DNA of 5,429 nucleotides, taken from assembly GCA_002407865.1 (NCBI GenBank), contig DHPI01000007.1, positions 75,561 to 80,989 of the forward strand, written 5' to 3'. Under the pieces are notes generated by a model. The model did no database searches and was not told the DNA's origin. It saw only the letters and a list, made by a program, of their open reading frames with translations. Position numbers and translations under genes: made by a program. Below are positions 1 through 5,429 of this stretch, piece after piece. The DNA comes from Spirochaetia bacterium UBA5368 (GTDB lineage Bacteria; Spirochaetota; UBA4802; UBA5368). Within the stretch, counting starts at the first letter, position 1. Each line of letters opens with the position of its first letter.

Positions 1-1
1 G

Positions 2-223
2 TTTGTATCATATCTCGCCGGCGTGGCGCGCATGACGGGCTACCGTTATATTCTCATTCCAGATAACGAATCGCACATCTCGAACTTCGACTACATCCGC
101 CGGGACATCTACGAAAGGTACCGCACATGCGAGAGGTGCCCTTCCGGGTTCGCGCTCAACCCGCCCGAAAGCAAGTTTCAGACATCGGGCGACGAGTACC
201 TCGTCATCTGGCACGCCCTCTAA
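2..223 (+). CDS. 3' end of an unrecognised protein gene (partial)
   Basis: An open frame runs from the left edge to a TAA at 221-223 and encodes 73 visible residues ending in YLVIWHAL. It is open upstream to the edge, so it is most likely the C-terminal part of a longer protein. An in-frame GTG at 23 and ATG at 32 could start a 63-66 aa protein, but neither has a purine-rich site just ahead that I can defend. The segment is hydrophilic, rich in Tyr, Arg and Asp, and holds a CERC pair (CXXC) with no following His, so it is not a haem c site; metal or disulfide use is possible. Codon use (GCG, CGC, GGC) resembles the genes downstream. I do not recognise the family. The 179-bp gap that follows suggests it is not in the same operon as the cytochrome genes. 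Confidence 0.6.
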   Translation, partial: FVSYLAGVARMTGYRYILIPDNESHISNFDYIRRDIYERYRTCERCPSGFALNPPESKFQTSGDEYLVIWHAL

Positions 224-233
224 CGCGGCGCGA

Positions 234-357
234 CCGCCGGCATGCGGCATTCAAATTTATATTGACTTTCCTCTGTAACCACATCCAGACTTGACGGGAA
301 GCGACAGATATAAAATCCGTTCCGCGTTCAGGCCACGCCGCGCGTCCGCCGGCATGC
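234..357. repeat. 12-bp direct repeat flanking the putative promoter
   Basis: CCGCCGGCATGC occurs at 234-245 and again at 346-357. Both copies are preceded by GCG plus one variable base, so 15 of 16 bases agree. The copies lie 112 bp apart, on either side of the candidate -35/-10. The unit contains the self-complementary cores GCCGGC and GCATGC. It could be a paired operator, but in GC-rich DNA a 12-mer of this composition may recur by chance. Confidence 0.3.
291..316 (+). promoter_or_regulatory. Possible promoter for the cytochrome/ABC operon
   Basis: In the only sizeable non-coding gap (224-402), TTGACG at 291-296 resembles a -35 box and the AT-rich stretch TATAAAAT at 309-316 resembles a -10 box. 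The spacing is 12-14 bases depending on which hexamer is chosen, shorter than the usual 16-18, so either the -35 is not used or the promoter needs an activator. A second TTGACT at 262-267 has no matching -10 at the usual distance. A start near 322-325 would give a leader of about 80 bases before the gene at 403. The location is plausible; the exact boxes are weakly supported. Confidence 0.3.
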
Positions 358-390
358 CGATCGCCGAGAACAACCATCGACACTTTAACC

Positions 391-396
391 AAGGAG
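391..396 (+). promoter_or_regulatory. Ribosome binding site for the membrane subunit gene
   Basis: AAGGAG is a near-consensus Shine-Dalgarno site six bases ahead of the ATG at 403. It fixes that ATG as the start, and no competing start with a comparable site is seen in this frame. Confidence 0.8.
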
Positions 397-402
397 ACGC
401 GC

Positions 403-1476
403 ATGGATGTCATTGCACTGCTTCCCGTTCCAGAGGCCATTCCCGCGCCACGGCATGTCTTTGAAGCGCTCGATATTGCGGGATTTGTTGTACATCTGAT
501 CTTCATCAACATCGTCGTCGGCGGCGTCTTTATCGCGCTTGCGTCGCGCCTCCGCGACAGAGGCTTTACAACCGGCGGTGGCGCGCACGGCCCCGCGATC
601 AACTCGATTCCCACGGCGCTTGCGCTTGGCATTAACTTCGGCGTGGCCCCCCTGCTCTTTACGCAGCTGCTCTACGGCCACCTGCTCTACACCAGTTCCG
701 TACTGATGGCCGTGTTCTGGATACTGGTAATCCCCCTGCTTCTGATCGGCTATTACTGCGCGTATATCTATACGCACAACGACGCAACGAGCCCGCGCCT
801 TTCGTTCATCGCGCTATGTACGCTGGCAATCATTCTCCTGTATATACCGTTTATATTTGTGAACAACATGACGCTCATGCTGCACCCGGAAAAGTGGACC
901 GGCTATTTCTCGAACCGGGGCGGCACAATGCTCAATCTTTCCGACTCGACAATCATACCCCGGTATCTGCACTTTCTCGCCGCGTCGGTCGCGGTCGCCG
1001 GGCTTTTTTCGGCGCTTATCTGGCGGCGACGCGCCGCGAATGGGGCGCCTTCCGCATCCCACAATATCGCGGGCGGCCTGCGCATCTACGCGGCCGGCAC
1101 CGTCGTCCAGATGTGCGCCGGCGCGTGGCTGCTGCTCTCGCTCCCTCGTGACATCATGATTCAGTTTCTCGGCGCAAACGCCGCGTACACGGCAATACTC
1201 GCGCTCGGCATCATTGCGGCGTTCGCGTCGCTGGTGACCGCGCTTCGCGCTCGGCCGGCACCGACGGCCGGCCTGCTGTGTGGCGTCATCGTGCTCATGG
1301 CGGTTTCGCGGGCAAACCTCCGCACGGCGTATCTGGCCCCCTTCTTCAGCACCGGCAACCTCGCGGTTACGCCGCAGTACGGCGCCGCGATCCTGTTTTT
1401 TGCCGTGTTTGCGGCAGGCATCACCGCCATCACATACATGCTGAAAATGACATCGCCGAAGACAGGGAGGGCATAA
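403..1476 (+). CDS. CydA-like polytopic membrane subunit of a bd-superfamily redox complex
   Basis: A 357-aa integral membrane protein with about nine hydrophobic helices (roughly 24-47, 70-94, 97-123, 133-159, 185-207, 225-248, 258-281, 287-301 and 326-346). It has no cleavable signal and no CXXCH. It shares spaced landmarks with the N-terminal half of the next gene product: H31 followed by VVGG, FVNN with LML at 152-160, AGLF at 199-202, and AGAW with LP-x-D at 239-250. It therefore looks like a diverged copy of the same CydA-type fold. By eye, H31 matches the heme-d-ligand His19 of E. coli CydA, and H190 in 'RYLHF' matches His186, a b558 ligand. It has no acidic residues in helix 3, where CydA carries conserved glutamates, and no GRQPW-like motif. 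I infer a partner subunit taking the CydB/CydA' position and possibly binding its own haem. The stop lies two bases before the next start, indicating an operon. An NrfD-like or unrelated membrane anchor is a less likely alternative. Confidence 0.72.
   Translation: MDVIALLPVPEAIPAPRHVFEALDIAGFVVHLIFINIVVGGVFIALASRLRDRGFTTGGGAHGPAINSIPTALALGINFGVAPLLFTQLLYGHLLYTSSVLMAVFWILVIPLLLIGYYCAYIYTHNDATSPRLSFIALCTLAIILLYIPFIFVNNMTLMLHPEKWTGYFSNRGGTMLNLSDSTIIPRYLHFLAASVAVAGLFSALIWRRRAANGAPSASHNIAGGLRIYAAGTVVQMCAGAWLLLSLPRDIMIQFLGANAAYTAILALGIIAAFASLVTALRARPAPTAGLLCGVIVLMAVSRANLRTAYLAPFFSTGNLAVTPQYGAAILFFAVFAAGITAITYMLKMTSPKTGRA
1464..1470 (+). promoter_or_regulatory. Ribosome binding site that sets the start of the fusion cytochrome
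   Basis: AGGGAGG lies eight bases before the ATG at 1479, inside the last codons of the previous gene. It decides for 1479 over the far-upstream in-frame ATG at 1278, which would add 67 basic, low-complexity residues translated from the wrong frame of the preceding gene. Confidence 0.85.
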
Positions 1477-1478
1477 CG

Positions 1479-4136
1479 ATGAACTATCCGGTATGGGACC
1501 TCACCTTCATTGGCGGCGGATCGCTTATCGCGCTTATTTCAATTGTCCACGTGTATATCGCTCATCTCGCCGTTGGCGGCGGTCTTTTTCTCTGGCTTGC
1601 AGATCTGAAGGCGCACCGCGACAACAGCATTCCGCTTAACGACTACCTGCGTCGATACAACTGGTTTTTCCTTCTCGTATCGATGGTGTTCGGCGGCGTG
1701 ACCGGCGTCGGCATCTGGTTCATCATAGGGCTGGTCTGTCCCGCGGCCACCTCCGCGCTGATTCACACCTTCGTCTTCGTGTGGGCCGCAGAGTGGGTGT
1801 GCTTTCTCGGCGAGATTGTCGCGCTGCTGGTATATCACTACTATTTCGATGCGCTCGACAGAAAACACAGGCTCATCGTCGCCTTCATGTACTTCGTGTT
1901 TGCATGGCTCAGCCTCTTTTTTATCAACGGGATATTGAGCTTCATGTTAAGCTCCGGCTCGTGGACCGAAACGGGCGGCGTGCTTCGCGCGTTTTTTAAT
2001 CCTACATTCGCGCCGTCGCTTTTCTTCCGCTCGTGTGCGGCGTTCATGCTGGCCGGGCTCTTCGGCTATGTCACCACGGTCTTTTCGGAAGAGAACGATT
2101 TTCGCGGACACATGATGCGCTACTGCACGAAATGGCTGCTCTATCCAATGATCGGCCTGATTTTGTCGGGAGCGTGGTACTACGCGGCGGTTCCCGCAGA
2201 TGCGCGTTACACGTCATTTTTCGTCAATCCGGAAATGGCGGTGTATGTCCGCATCCTCGTCGCGTCGACCGTGCTGATATTCACCGGGGGGCTTGCGATC
2301 TCGCTTAGAAGCGAGGCGCGGATTCAGAAGGCCATCACGGCAGCGCTCGTCGCGATAGGGCTTTTCTGGATGGGCGGATTCGAATACGTGCGCGAGATTT
2401 CGCGTAAGCCGTGGGTCATCGACCGTTACATGTACTCCACATCAATTCTGAAATCCGACGAGGCGCGCCTCAACGCGGAGGGCGCGCTGCGCAACGCGAA
2501 ATGGTCGGCGGTGCGCAACGTCAACGGCGGCAACGCATTCGATGCGGGGCGCGAGATATTTCGATTGCAGTGCCAGGGATGCCACACCATCGGCGGGATA
2601 AAAAACGACATCCTGCCGCGGACAGCGCATTTTACGCGGCTCGGCCTCCTCGCCCAGCTTACCGGGCAGGGCATGGCGAAGCGGTACATGCCGCCCTTCA
2701 TCGGCGACGCTGCGGAAAAAGACGCGCTGATTACGTACATTCTTCAAGGTCTGCACCAACGTCGCCCGAACGCGCAGTCTGCATCATCCGTGATTACGCC
2801 GTTGAAGAATGAGCCTGTCCCCGCATTCAACGCCAATGTCGATAGCTATGTGCTCCTCTGCTGGAACGACCTCGGCATGCGACTCGTTACCGACTGCGAC
2901 CGCTGGTTTTCGATTTCACCGCCTGCGAACACGCTCGGGGCGATGCTGGTAAAGCGCGGTGTCAGTCCGGAGATCGTAACCGACGGGGTAACGCTGACCT
3001 ACCGTATTGAAAGCGGCCACGAAAATCCATCGCGCCACTCGCGCTTCTGGGACTTCTGCCAATCTCTGTTCGGCGCAAAACCCGCGGCGAACACCGGGCT
3101 TACCGGCAACGGCCTTTCAGGCAATTTTATCTATAACGAAAAATCTTCCTCGTTCGTCGCGGAGAGTATCCCCGTACTGCCGTACGGCGACAGCGGGGCG
3201 TACAATCCTTATCCTGTGTGTACCATTGAAGCGCGCGACACCACTACCGGAAAGCTCCTGATGGCGACAAAGGCGGTGGCGCCAGTTTCGACGGAGATGG
3301 GCTGCCGCAACTGCCACGGGGGCGGCTGGCGATGGAACAACTATTCTGGAATTTCAGACGATACTGCAACATCAATTCTCGAGATGCACGACCGCAGCAA
3401 CGGCACATCGCTCCTTGCCCGCGCGAAACGCGGCAGGCCCGCCCTCTGCCAGAACTGCCACGCCGACCCTGCGCTGACAGCGAAGGGCGACGGGAAACGG
3501 CTGAACCTTTCCGCCGCGATACACGGTCTGCATGCGCCGTACATGCCGCGCCGCGGCGCCGAAAACTGCGTGCTCTGCCATCCCGCGGGCGCAAAGGGCG
3601 CCACGCGCTTCGCGCGCGGCGTTCACCGGCAGGCCGGCATCGACTGCGTCCACTGCCACGGCGCGATGGACGGCCACGCCGCGTCGCTGCTCAACGCGGA
3701 AAAGGGCAAGCACGCCGCGGCGGGGCTTCTTGCGGGCATACAGCGCTCCGGCAGCCTTGCGACAACGGATGTCGCGCCGCGCGTCCCCTGGCAGCAGGAG
3801 CCCGACTGCCTCACCTGCCACGTCAACTTCGAGAAGCCCGCGGAAAGCCCATCGGCATTCAACCGGTGGACAAGCGACGCATCCGAGCTGTACAGAACGC
3901 GCACCGACAACATCGGCATACGCTGCGAGGCGTGCCACAACTCACCGCATGCCGAATACCCCGCGGTAAACCCGTACAGCGCGCGCCGCGACAGCCTGCA
4001 GCCGCTGCAGTACGGCAAGGCTCCGTACCCCATCGCGGCGAACCGCGGCTGCGCAGTGTGTCACAGGGAAAACAAAACAGAATCGATGCACCACGACAAC
4101 ATGCTGCGAATGATGCGAAGAACGGTGAAATTTTAA
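1479..4136 (+). CDS. Cytochrome bd-like (CydA-type) subunit fused to an octahaem c-type cytochrome
   Basis: An 885-aa protein. Residues 1-305 form about eight membrane helices with CydA landmarks: H24 (heme d ligand, E. coli His19), E112 (Glu107), a nearby E105, FFING at 147-151 (the ANGWMQ region), and E306-x-x-R309-K-P-W312, matching E-F-GRQPW (Glu445, heme b595 ligand; Arg448). The b558 ligands appear lost: R184 stands where His186 is expected and L260 where Met393 is expected. No Q-loop is present. Residues about 352-425 form a mono-haem cytochrome c domain (C365QGCH369, likely axial M404 in MPPF). Residues about 455-600 contain the WNDLGM motif (462-467) often found in multihaem cytochromes. 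Seven further CXXCH sites start at C609, C657, C697, C723, C777, C816 and C858, with many spare His residues for bis-His ligation. Topology places the haem tail in the periplasm. Likely role: electron transfer between periplasmic c-haems and a bd-type active site; the acceptor (O2 or other) is inferred. Confidence 0.85.
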   Translation: MNYPVWDLTFIGGGSLIALISIVHVYIAHLAVGGGLFLWLADLKAHRDNSIPLNDYLRRYNWFFLLVSMVFGGVTGVGIWFIIGLVCPAATSALIHTFVFVWAAEWVCFLGEIVALLVYHYYFDALDRKHRLIVAFMYFVFAWLSLFFINGILSFMLSSGSWTETGGVLRAFFNPTFAPSLFFRSCAAFMLAGLFGYVTTVFSEENDFRGHMMRYCTKWLLYPMIGLILSGAWYYAAVPADARYTSFFVNPEMAVYVRILVASTVLIFTGGLAISLRSEARIQKAITAALVAIGLFWMGGFEYVREISRKPWVIDRYMYSTSILKSDEARLNAEGALRNAKWSAVRNVNGGNAFDAGREIFRLQCQGCHTIGGIKNDILPRTAHFTRLGLLAQLTGQGMAKRYMPPFIGDAAEKDALITYILQGLHQRRPNAQSASSVITPLKNEPVPAFNANVDSYVLLCWNDLGMRLVTDCDRWFSISPPANTLGAMLVKRGVSPEIVTDGVTLTYRIESGHENPSRHSRFWDFCQSLFGAKPAANTGLTGNGLSGNFIYNEKSSSFVAESIPVLPYGDSGAYNPYPVCTIEARDTTTGKLLMATKAVAPVSTEMGCRNCHGGGWRWNNYSGISDDTATSILEMHDRSNGTSLLARAKRGRPALCQNCHADPALTAKGDGKRLNLSAAIHGLHAPYMPRRGAENCVLCHPAGAKGATRFARGVHRQAGIDCVHCHGAMDGHAASLLNAEKGKHAAAGLLAGIQRSGSLATTDVAPRVPWQQEPDCLTCHVNFEKPAESPSAFNRWTSDASELYRTRTDNIGIRCEACHNSPHAEYPAVNPYSARRDSLQPLQYGKAPYPIAANRGCAVCHRENKTESMHHDNMLRMMRRTVKF

Positions 4137-5041
4137 TGATACACCACGATACACAGCAGCAGCGCGCGACGGCGGGAAGCCGTATTCCCGCCGTCATCAC
4201 CGGCCGCCTGCCCGCGGCGGCGGCCGTGATCGCGCTCGCCATACTCATGGCGAGCGCGCGCGAGGCTCCCGCGCCCCCGCCCCCGCCGGAACGCATTCAC
4301 CGCATCGTCTCGCTCTCTCCGTCCATCACGCGTCAGCTCGTCGATCTCGGCGCGGGCGGACTGGTTGCCGGTGTCACAGGATACGATACAACGCTCGGCC
4401 GCAACGTCCCTGTTGTTGGCAGCCTCATTCAGCCCGACATGGAAGCAATAATCGCGCTGCAACCTGACATTATACTCCTTTCGGAAGAAGACAACTCGAC
4501 GCAGATCACCGAGCGTATCAACGCCACTGGCATCCCGGCGCATACGTTTTCGCGTAACGCGAACTTCAACGCAATCGGGAACAATTTCATCGAGCTCGGG
4601 CGGCTCGTCGGCAGGGAGGCCCTCGCAGCGGAAAAGCTGGCCGCGTACCGACGCCGGCTTGCCTCAATCGCCAAGCCGGCAATGCGCCCGCGTGTCGCGC
4701 TCTTTGTGTCGCACAATCCGCTTATCGCAGCCGCCGGCGCGTCGTTTGTCGGCACGATCATCGAGGCGGCCGGCGGCGAAAATATCTTCGGCGCATTCGA
4801 CATCCCTTATCCGATCGTTTCGTCGGAATACCTGGTAACGCTGAATCCCGACATCATCATTTCGATTATTCCCGCGCCGGACCGCTATTTTATCGAAACA
4901 TTGCGGAAGTTTACGCACATCACCGCAATCCGGCGCGGCGCCGTATACCACATCGATCCCGACATGATCGGCCTCTACTCGCCCGACATGTTTTTGAAAT
5001 CTACAGAACTGATACGGAGCATGCTGCGCAATGCGGATTGA
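4136..5041 (+). CDS. Periplasmic substrate-binding protein of a BtuF/FecB-class ABC importer
   Basis: A 301-aa protein that captures an iron chelate, haem or cobalamin in the periplasm and hands it to the FecCD-type permease encoded next. The N-terminus has several Arg residues, then a hydrophobic run (AAAAVIALAILMASA, about 27-41), a Pro-rich linker (45-51), and the type III binding-protein fold. The first lobe opens with RIVSLSPSITRQL at 56-68 and has VVGSLIQPDMEAIIALQPD at 93-111; a helix at about 141-180 links the lobes; the second lobe has IIEAAGGENIF at 208-218 and LNPDIIIS at 236-243. No lipobox Cys is present, so it is either secreted or held by an uncleaved signal anchor. The ATG at 4136 overlaps the cytochrome stop by one base (TAATG) and has no strong Shine-Dalgarno site, suggesting translational coupling. 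The next in-frame ATG, codon 38, would destroy the signal. The ligand cannot be told from sequence. Confidence 0.88.
   Translation: MIHHDTQQQRATAGSRIPAVITGRLPAAAAVIALAILMASAREAPAPPPPPERIHRIVSLSPSITRQLVDLGAGGLVAGVTGYDTTLGRNVPVVGSLIQPDMEAIIALQPDIILLSEEDNSTQITERINATGIPAHTFSRNANFNAIGNNFIELGRLVGREALAAEKLAAYRRRLASIAKPAMRPRVALFVSHNPLIAAAGASFVGTIIEAAGGENIFGAFDIPYPIVSSEYLVTLNPDIIISIIPAPDRYFIETLRKFTHITAIRRGAVYHIDPDMIGLYSPDMFLKSTELIRSMLRNAD
4168..4195. repeat. Perfect 11-bp inverted repeat (hairpin 1) in the signal-peptide coding region
   Basis: GACGGCGGGAA at 4168-4178 pairs perfectly with TTCCCGCCGTC at 4185-4195 across a six-base loop (GCCGTA). It starts 32 bases after the binding-protein start codon. 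No T-tract follows, so it is not a standard intrinsic terminator. A strong RNA stem here could affect re-initiation after the cytochrome stop, mRNA processing or mRNA stability. Confidence 0.85.
4201..4226. repeat. 8-bp inverted repeat (hairpin 2)
   Basis: CGGCCGCC at 4201-4208 pairs with GGCGGCCG at 4219-4226, with a ten-base loop. On its own this is unremarkable for GC-rich DNA, but it sits exactly between two longer perfect stems. Confidence 0.6.
4231..4258. repeat. Perfect 12-bp inverted repeat (hairpin 3)
   Basis: CGCGCTCGCCAT at 4231-4242 pairs perfectly with ATGGCGAGCGCG at 4247-4258 around a four-base loop (ACTC). It encodes part of the hydrophobic core of the signal sequence. GC-rich sequence follows, with no T-tract, so intrinsic termination is unlikely. 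Confidence 0.85.
4653..4680. repeat. Perfect 9-bp inverted repeat inside the binding-protein gene
   Basis: GCCGGCTTG at 4653-4661 pairs with CAAGCCGGC at 4672-4680, with a ten-base loop. It lies in the stretch coding for the end of the inter-lobe helix. It may be chance, but it adds to the excess of stems in this gene. Confidence 0.5.
5016..5019 (+). promoter_or_regulatory. Weak ribosome binding site for the permease gene
   Basis: GGAG lies eleven bases before the ATG at 5031, inside the last codons of the binding-protein gene. The spacing is long, so initiation probably also depends on coupling through the 11-base gene overlap. Confidence 0.45.
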
Positions 5042-5429
5042 ACCGGCGCATGCCACGTTGAAATTTGCGGCGCTCATCATCGCGGGCGCCCTGGCGCTTG
5101 GCATATCGCTTGCGCTCGGATCGATGATGCTGTCGCCGCGCGAGGTGCTGCATGCGCTCTTCAAGCAGTCCGATTCCGTCGCATCGCTCATCGTATGCAA
5201 ACTGCGCCTGCCGCGGATCGCGATGGCCATGATCGTCGGCGCATCACTCTCCGTCAGCGGCGTGATGTTCCAGTCGCTCATGCGCAATCCCCTTGCCGAT
5301 CCATACACCGTCGGCGTATCGGGCGGCGCGGCCATCGGCGCGACAATCGCTATTGTGCTATCGCTCTCGTACCCGCTCATCGCGGTCTTCGCATTCATCG
5401 GAAGCATCCTTGCCATCACCGCAGTCTAC
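5031..5429 (+). CDS. FecCD/BtuC-family ABC importer permease, 5' part (cut by window edge)
   Basis: The first 133 codons of an inner-membrane permease that moves an iron chelate, haem or cobalamin from the binding protein into the cytoplasm, working as a dimer with an ATPase not seen here. The frame opens MRIEPAHATLKFAALIIAG and has a first membrane helix at about 10-33 (ending LALGSMML, then SPREVLHALF), followed by the family signature region: LRLPRIAMAMIVGASLSVSG at about 58-77, MFQSLMRNPLADP at 79-91, and the GVSGGAAIGA turn at 95-104. Full-length members have about 320-350 residues, so roughly 40% is visible. The ATG at 5031 overlaps the binding-protein stop by 11 bases, showing one operon. 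The signature identifies the family firmly, but not whether the cargo is B12, haem or a siderophore. Confidence 0.92.
   Translation, partial: MRIEPAHATLKFAALIIAGALALGISLALGSMMLSPREVLHALFKQSDSVASLIVCKLRLPRIAMAMIVGASLSVSGVMFQSLMRNPLADPYTVGVSGGAAIGATIAIVLSLSYPLIAVFAFIGSILAITAVY

Noticed and set aside
224..402. Small RNA gene, riboswitch or tRNA in the intergenic gap
   Set aside because: No tRNA-like cloverleaf, no recognisable cobalamin-riboswitch core and no terminator hairpin was seen by eye. Only promoter-like elements and a short repeat can be supported.
1253..1273. 7-bp inverted repeat GGCCGGC / GCCGGCC in the membrane subunit gene
   Set aside because: It is short and made only of G and C; such pairs are expected often in this base composition.
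1278..1478. N-terminal extension of the fusion cytochrome from the ATG at 1278
   Set aside because: The 67 extra residues are Arg/His-rich out-of-frame translation of the preceding membrane gene. The ATG at 1479 has a strong Shine-Dalgarno site and begins directly with a CydA-like N-terminus.
3372..3938. 188-codon minus-strand open frame, and overlapping Arg-rich + strand frame at 3532-3969
   Set aside because: Both lie over the haem-binding tail, whose seven CXXCH motifs prove the coding frame. Their composition is typical of shadow frames.
3332..4135. Long open stretch upstream of, and in frame with, the binding protein
   Set aside because: It is the shifted frame of the multihaem cytochrome: Arg/Pro-rich, no domain signal. 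The true start is the ATG at 4136, just before the signal sequence.
4168..4258. Intrinsic terminator between the cytochrome and the transporter genes
   Set aside because: The stems are strong but no run of T follows any of them, and the region is in frame within a convincing signal-peptide coding sequence.
4730..4777. GCCGCCGGC / GCCGGCGGC inverted repeat with a 30-base spacer
   Set aside because: Both arms encode Ala-Ala-Gly runs in preferred GC-rich codons, and the spacer is long, so chance is the simpler explanation.
4664..5419. 251-codon open frame on the minus strand
   Set aside because: It is antisense to the binding protein and the FecCD-type permease, both of which have clear family motifs. 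The minus-strand protein has no recognisable features; long antisense frames are expected in GC-rich genes.

Overview
The window reads as a GC-rich (about 58-60% by eye) Gram-negative-type bacterial chromosome segment. All recognisable genes lie on the + strand, tightly packed, with overlapping or near-overlapping starts and stops. The host cannot be named. A large periplasmic multihaem c-type cytochrome fused to a cytochrome-bd-like membrane core suggests a respiratory, metal-rich or micro-oxic lifestyle, as seen in Desulfobacterota, Nitrospirota, Spirochaetota and related environmental phyla; this is inference only.

Layout: (1) 2-223, the 3' end of an unrecognised gene. (2) 224-402, a 179-bp non-coding gap holding the likely promoter and 5' leader of the next operon. 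(3) 403-1476, a 357-aa polytopic membrane protein with the core pattern of a CydA-like subunit. (4) 1479-4136, an 885-aa fusion: an N-terminal CydA-like bundle of about eight helices, a mono-haem cytochrome c domain, a 'WNDLGM' domain, and a C-terminal segment with seven CXXCH sites, giving eight haem c sites in all. (5) 4136-5041, a periplasmic binding protein of the BtuF/FecB class, whose start overlaps the cytochrome stop by one base. (6) 5031-5429, the first 133 codons of its FecCD/BtuC-family permease, cut by the window edge.

Genes 3 and 4 look like two diverged copies of one fold, and together they should form a membrane redox complex. In the fusion protein the expected ligands for the high-spin pair (heme d and heme b595) are kept, but both expected b558 ligands are replaced and there is no room for a quinol-binding Q-loop. 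A covalently attached haem c domain follows immediately on the periplasmic side. The simplest reading is an oxidoreductase of the bd superfamily wired to periplasmic c-haems rather than to quinol. The downstream genes encode an importer for an iron chelate, haem or cobalamin. It may be translationally coupled to the cytochrome gene, hinting that metal or cofactor supply is co-expressed with the haem-rich complex.

The signal-peptide-coding start of the binding-protein gene carries three consecutive GC-rich inverted repeats, two of them perfect 11-12 bp stems, which neither protein coding nor a classical terminator explains well.
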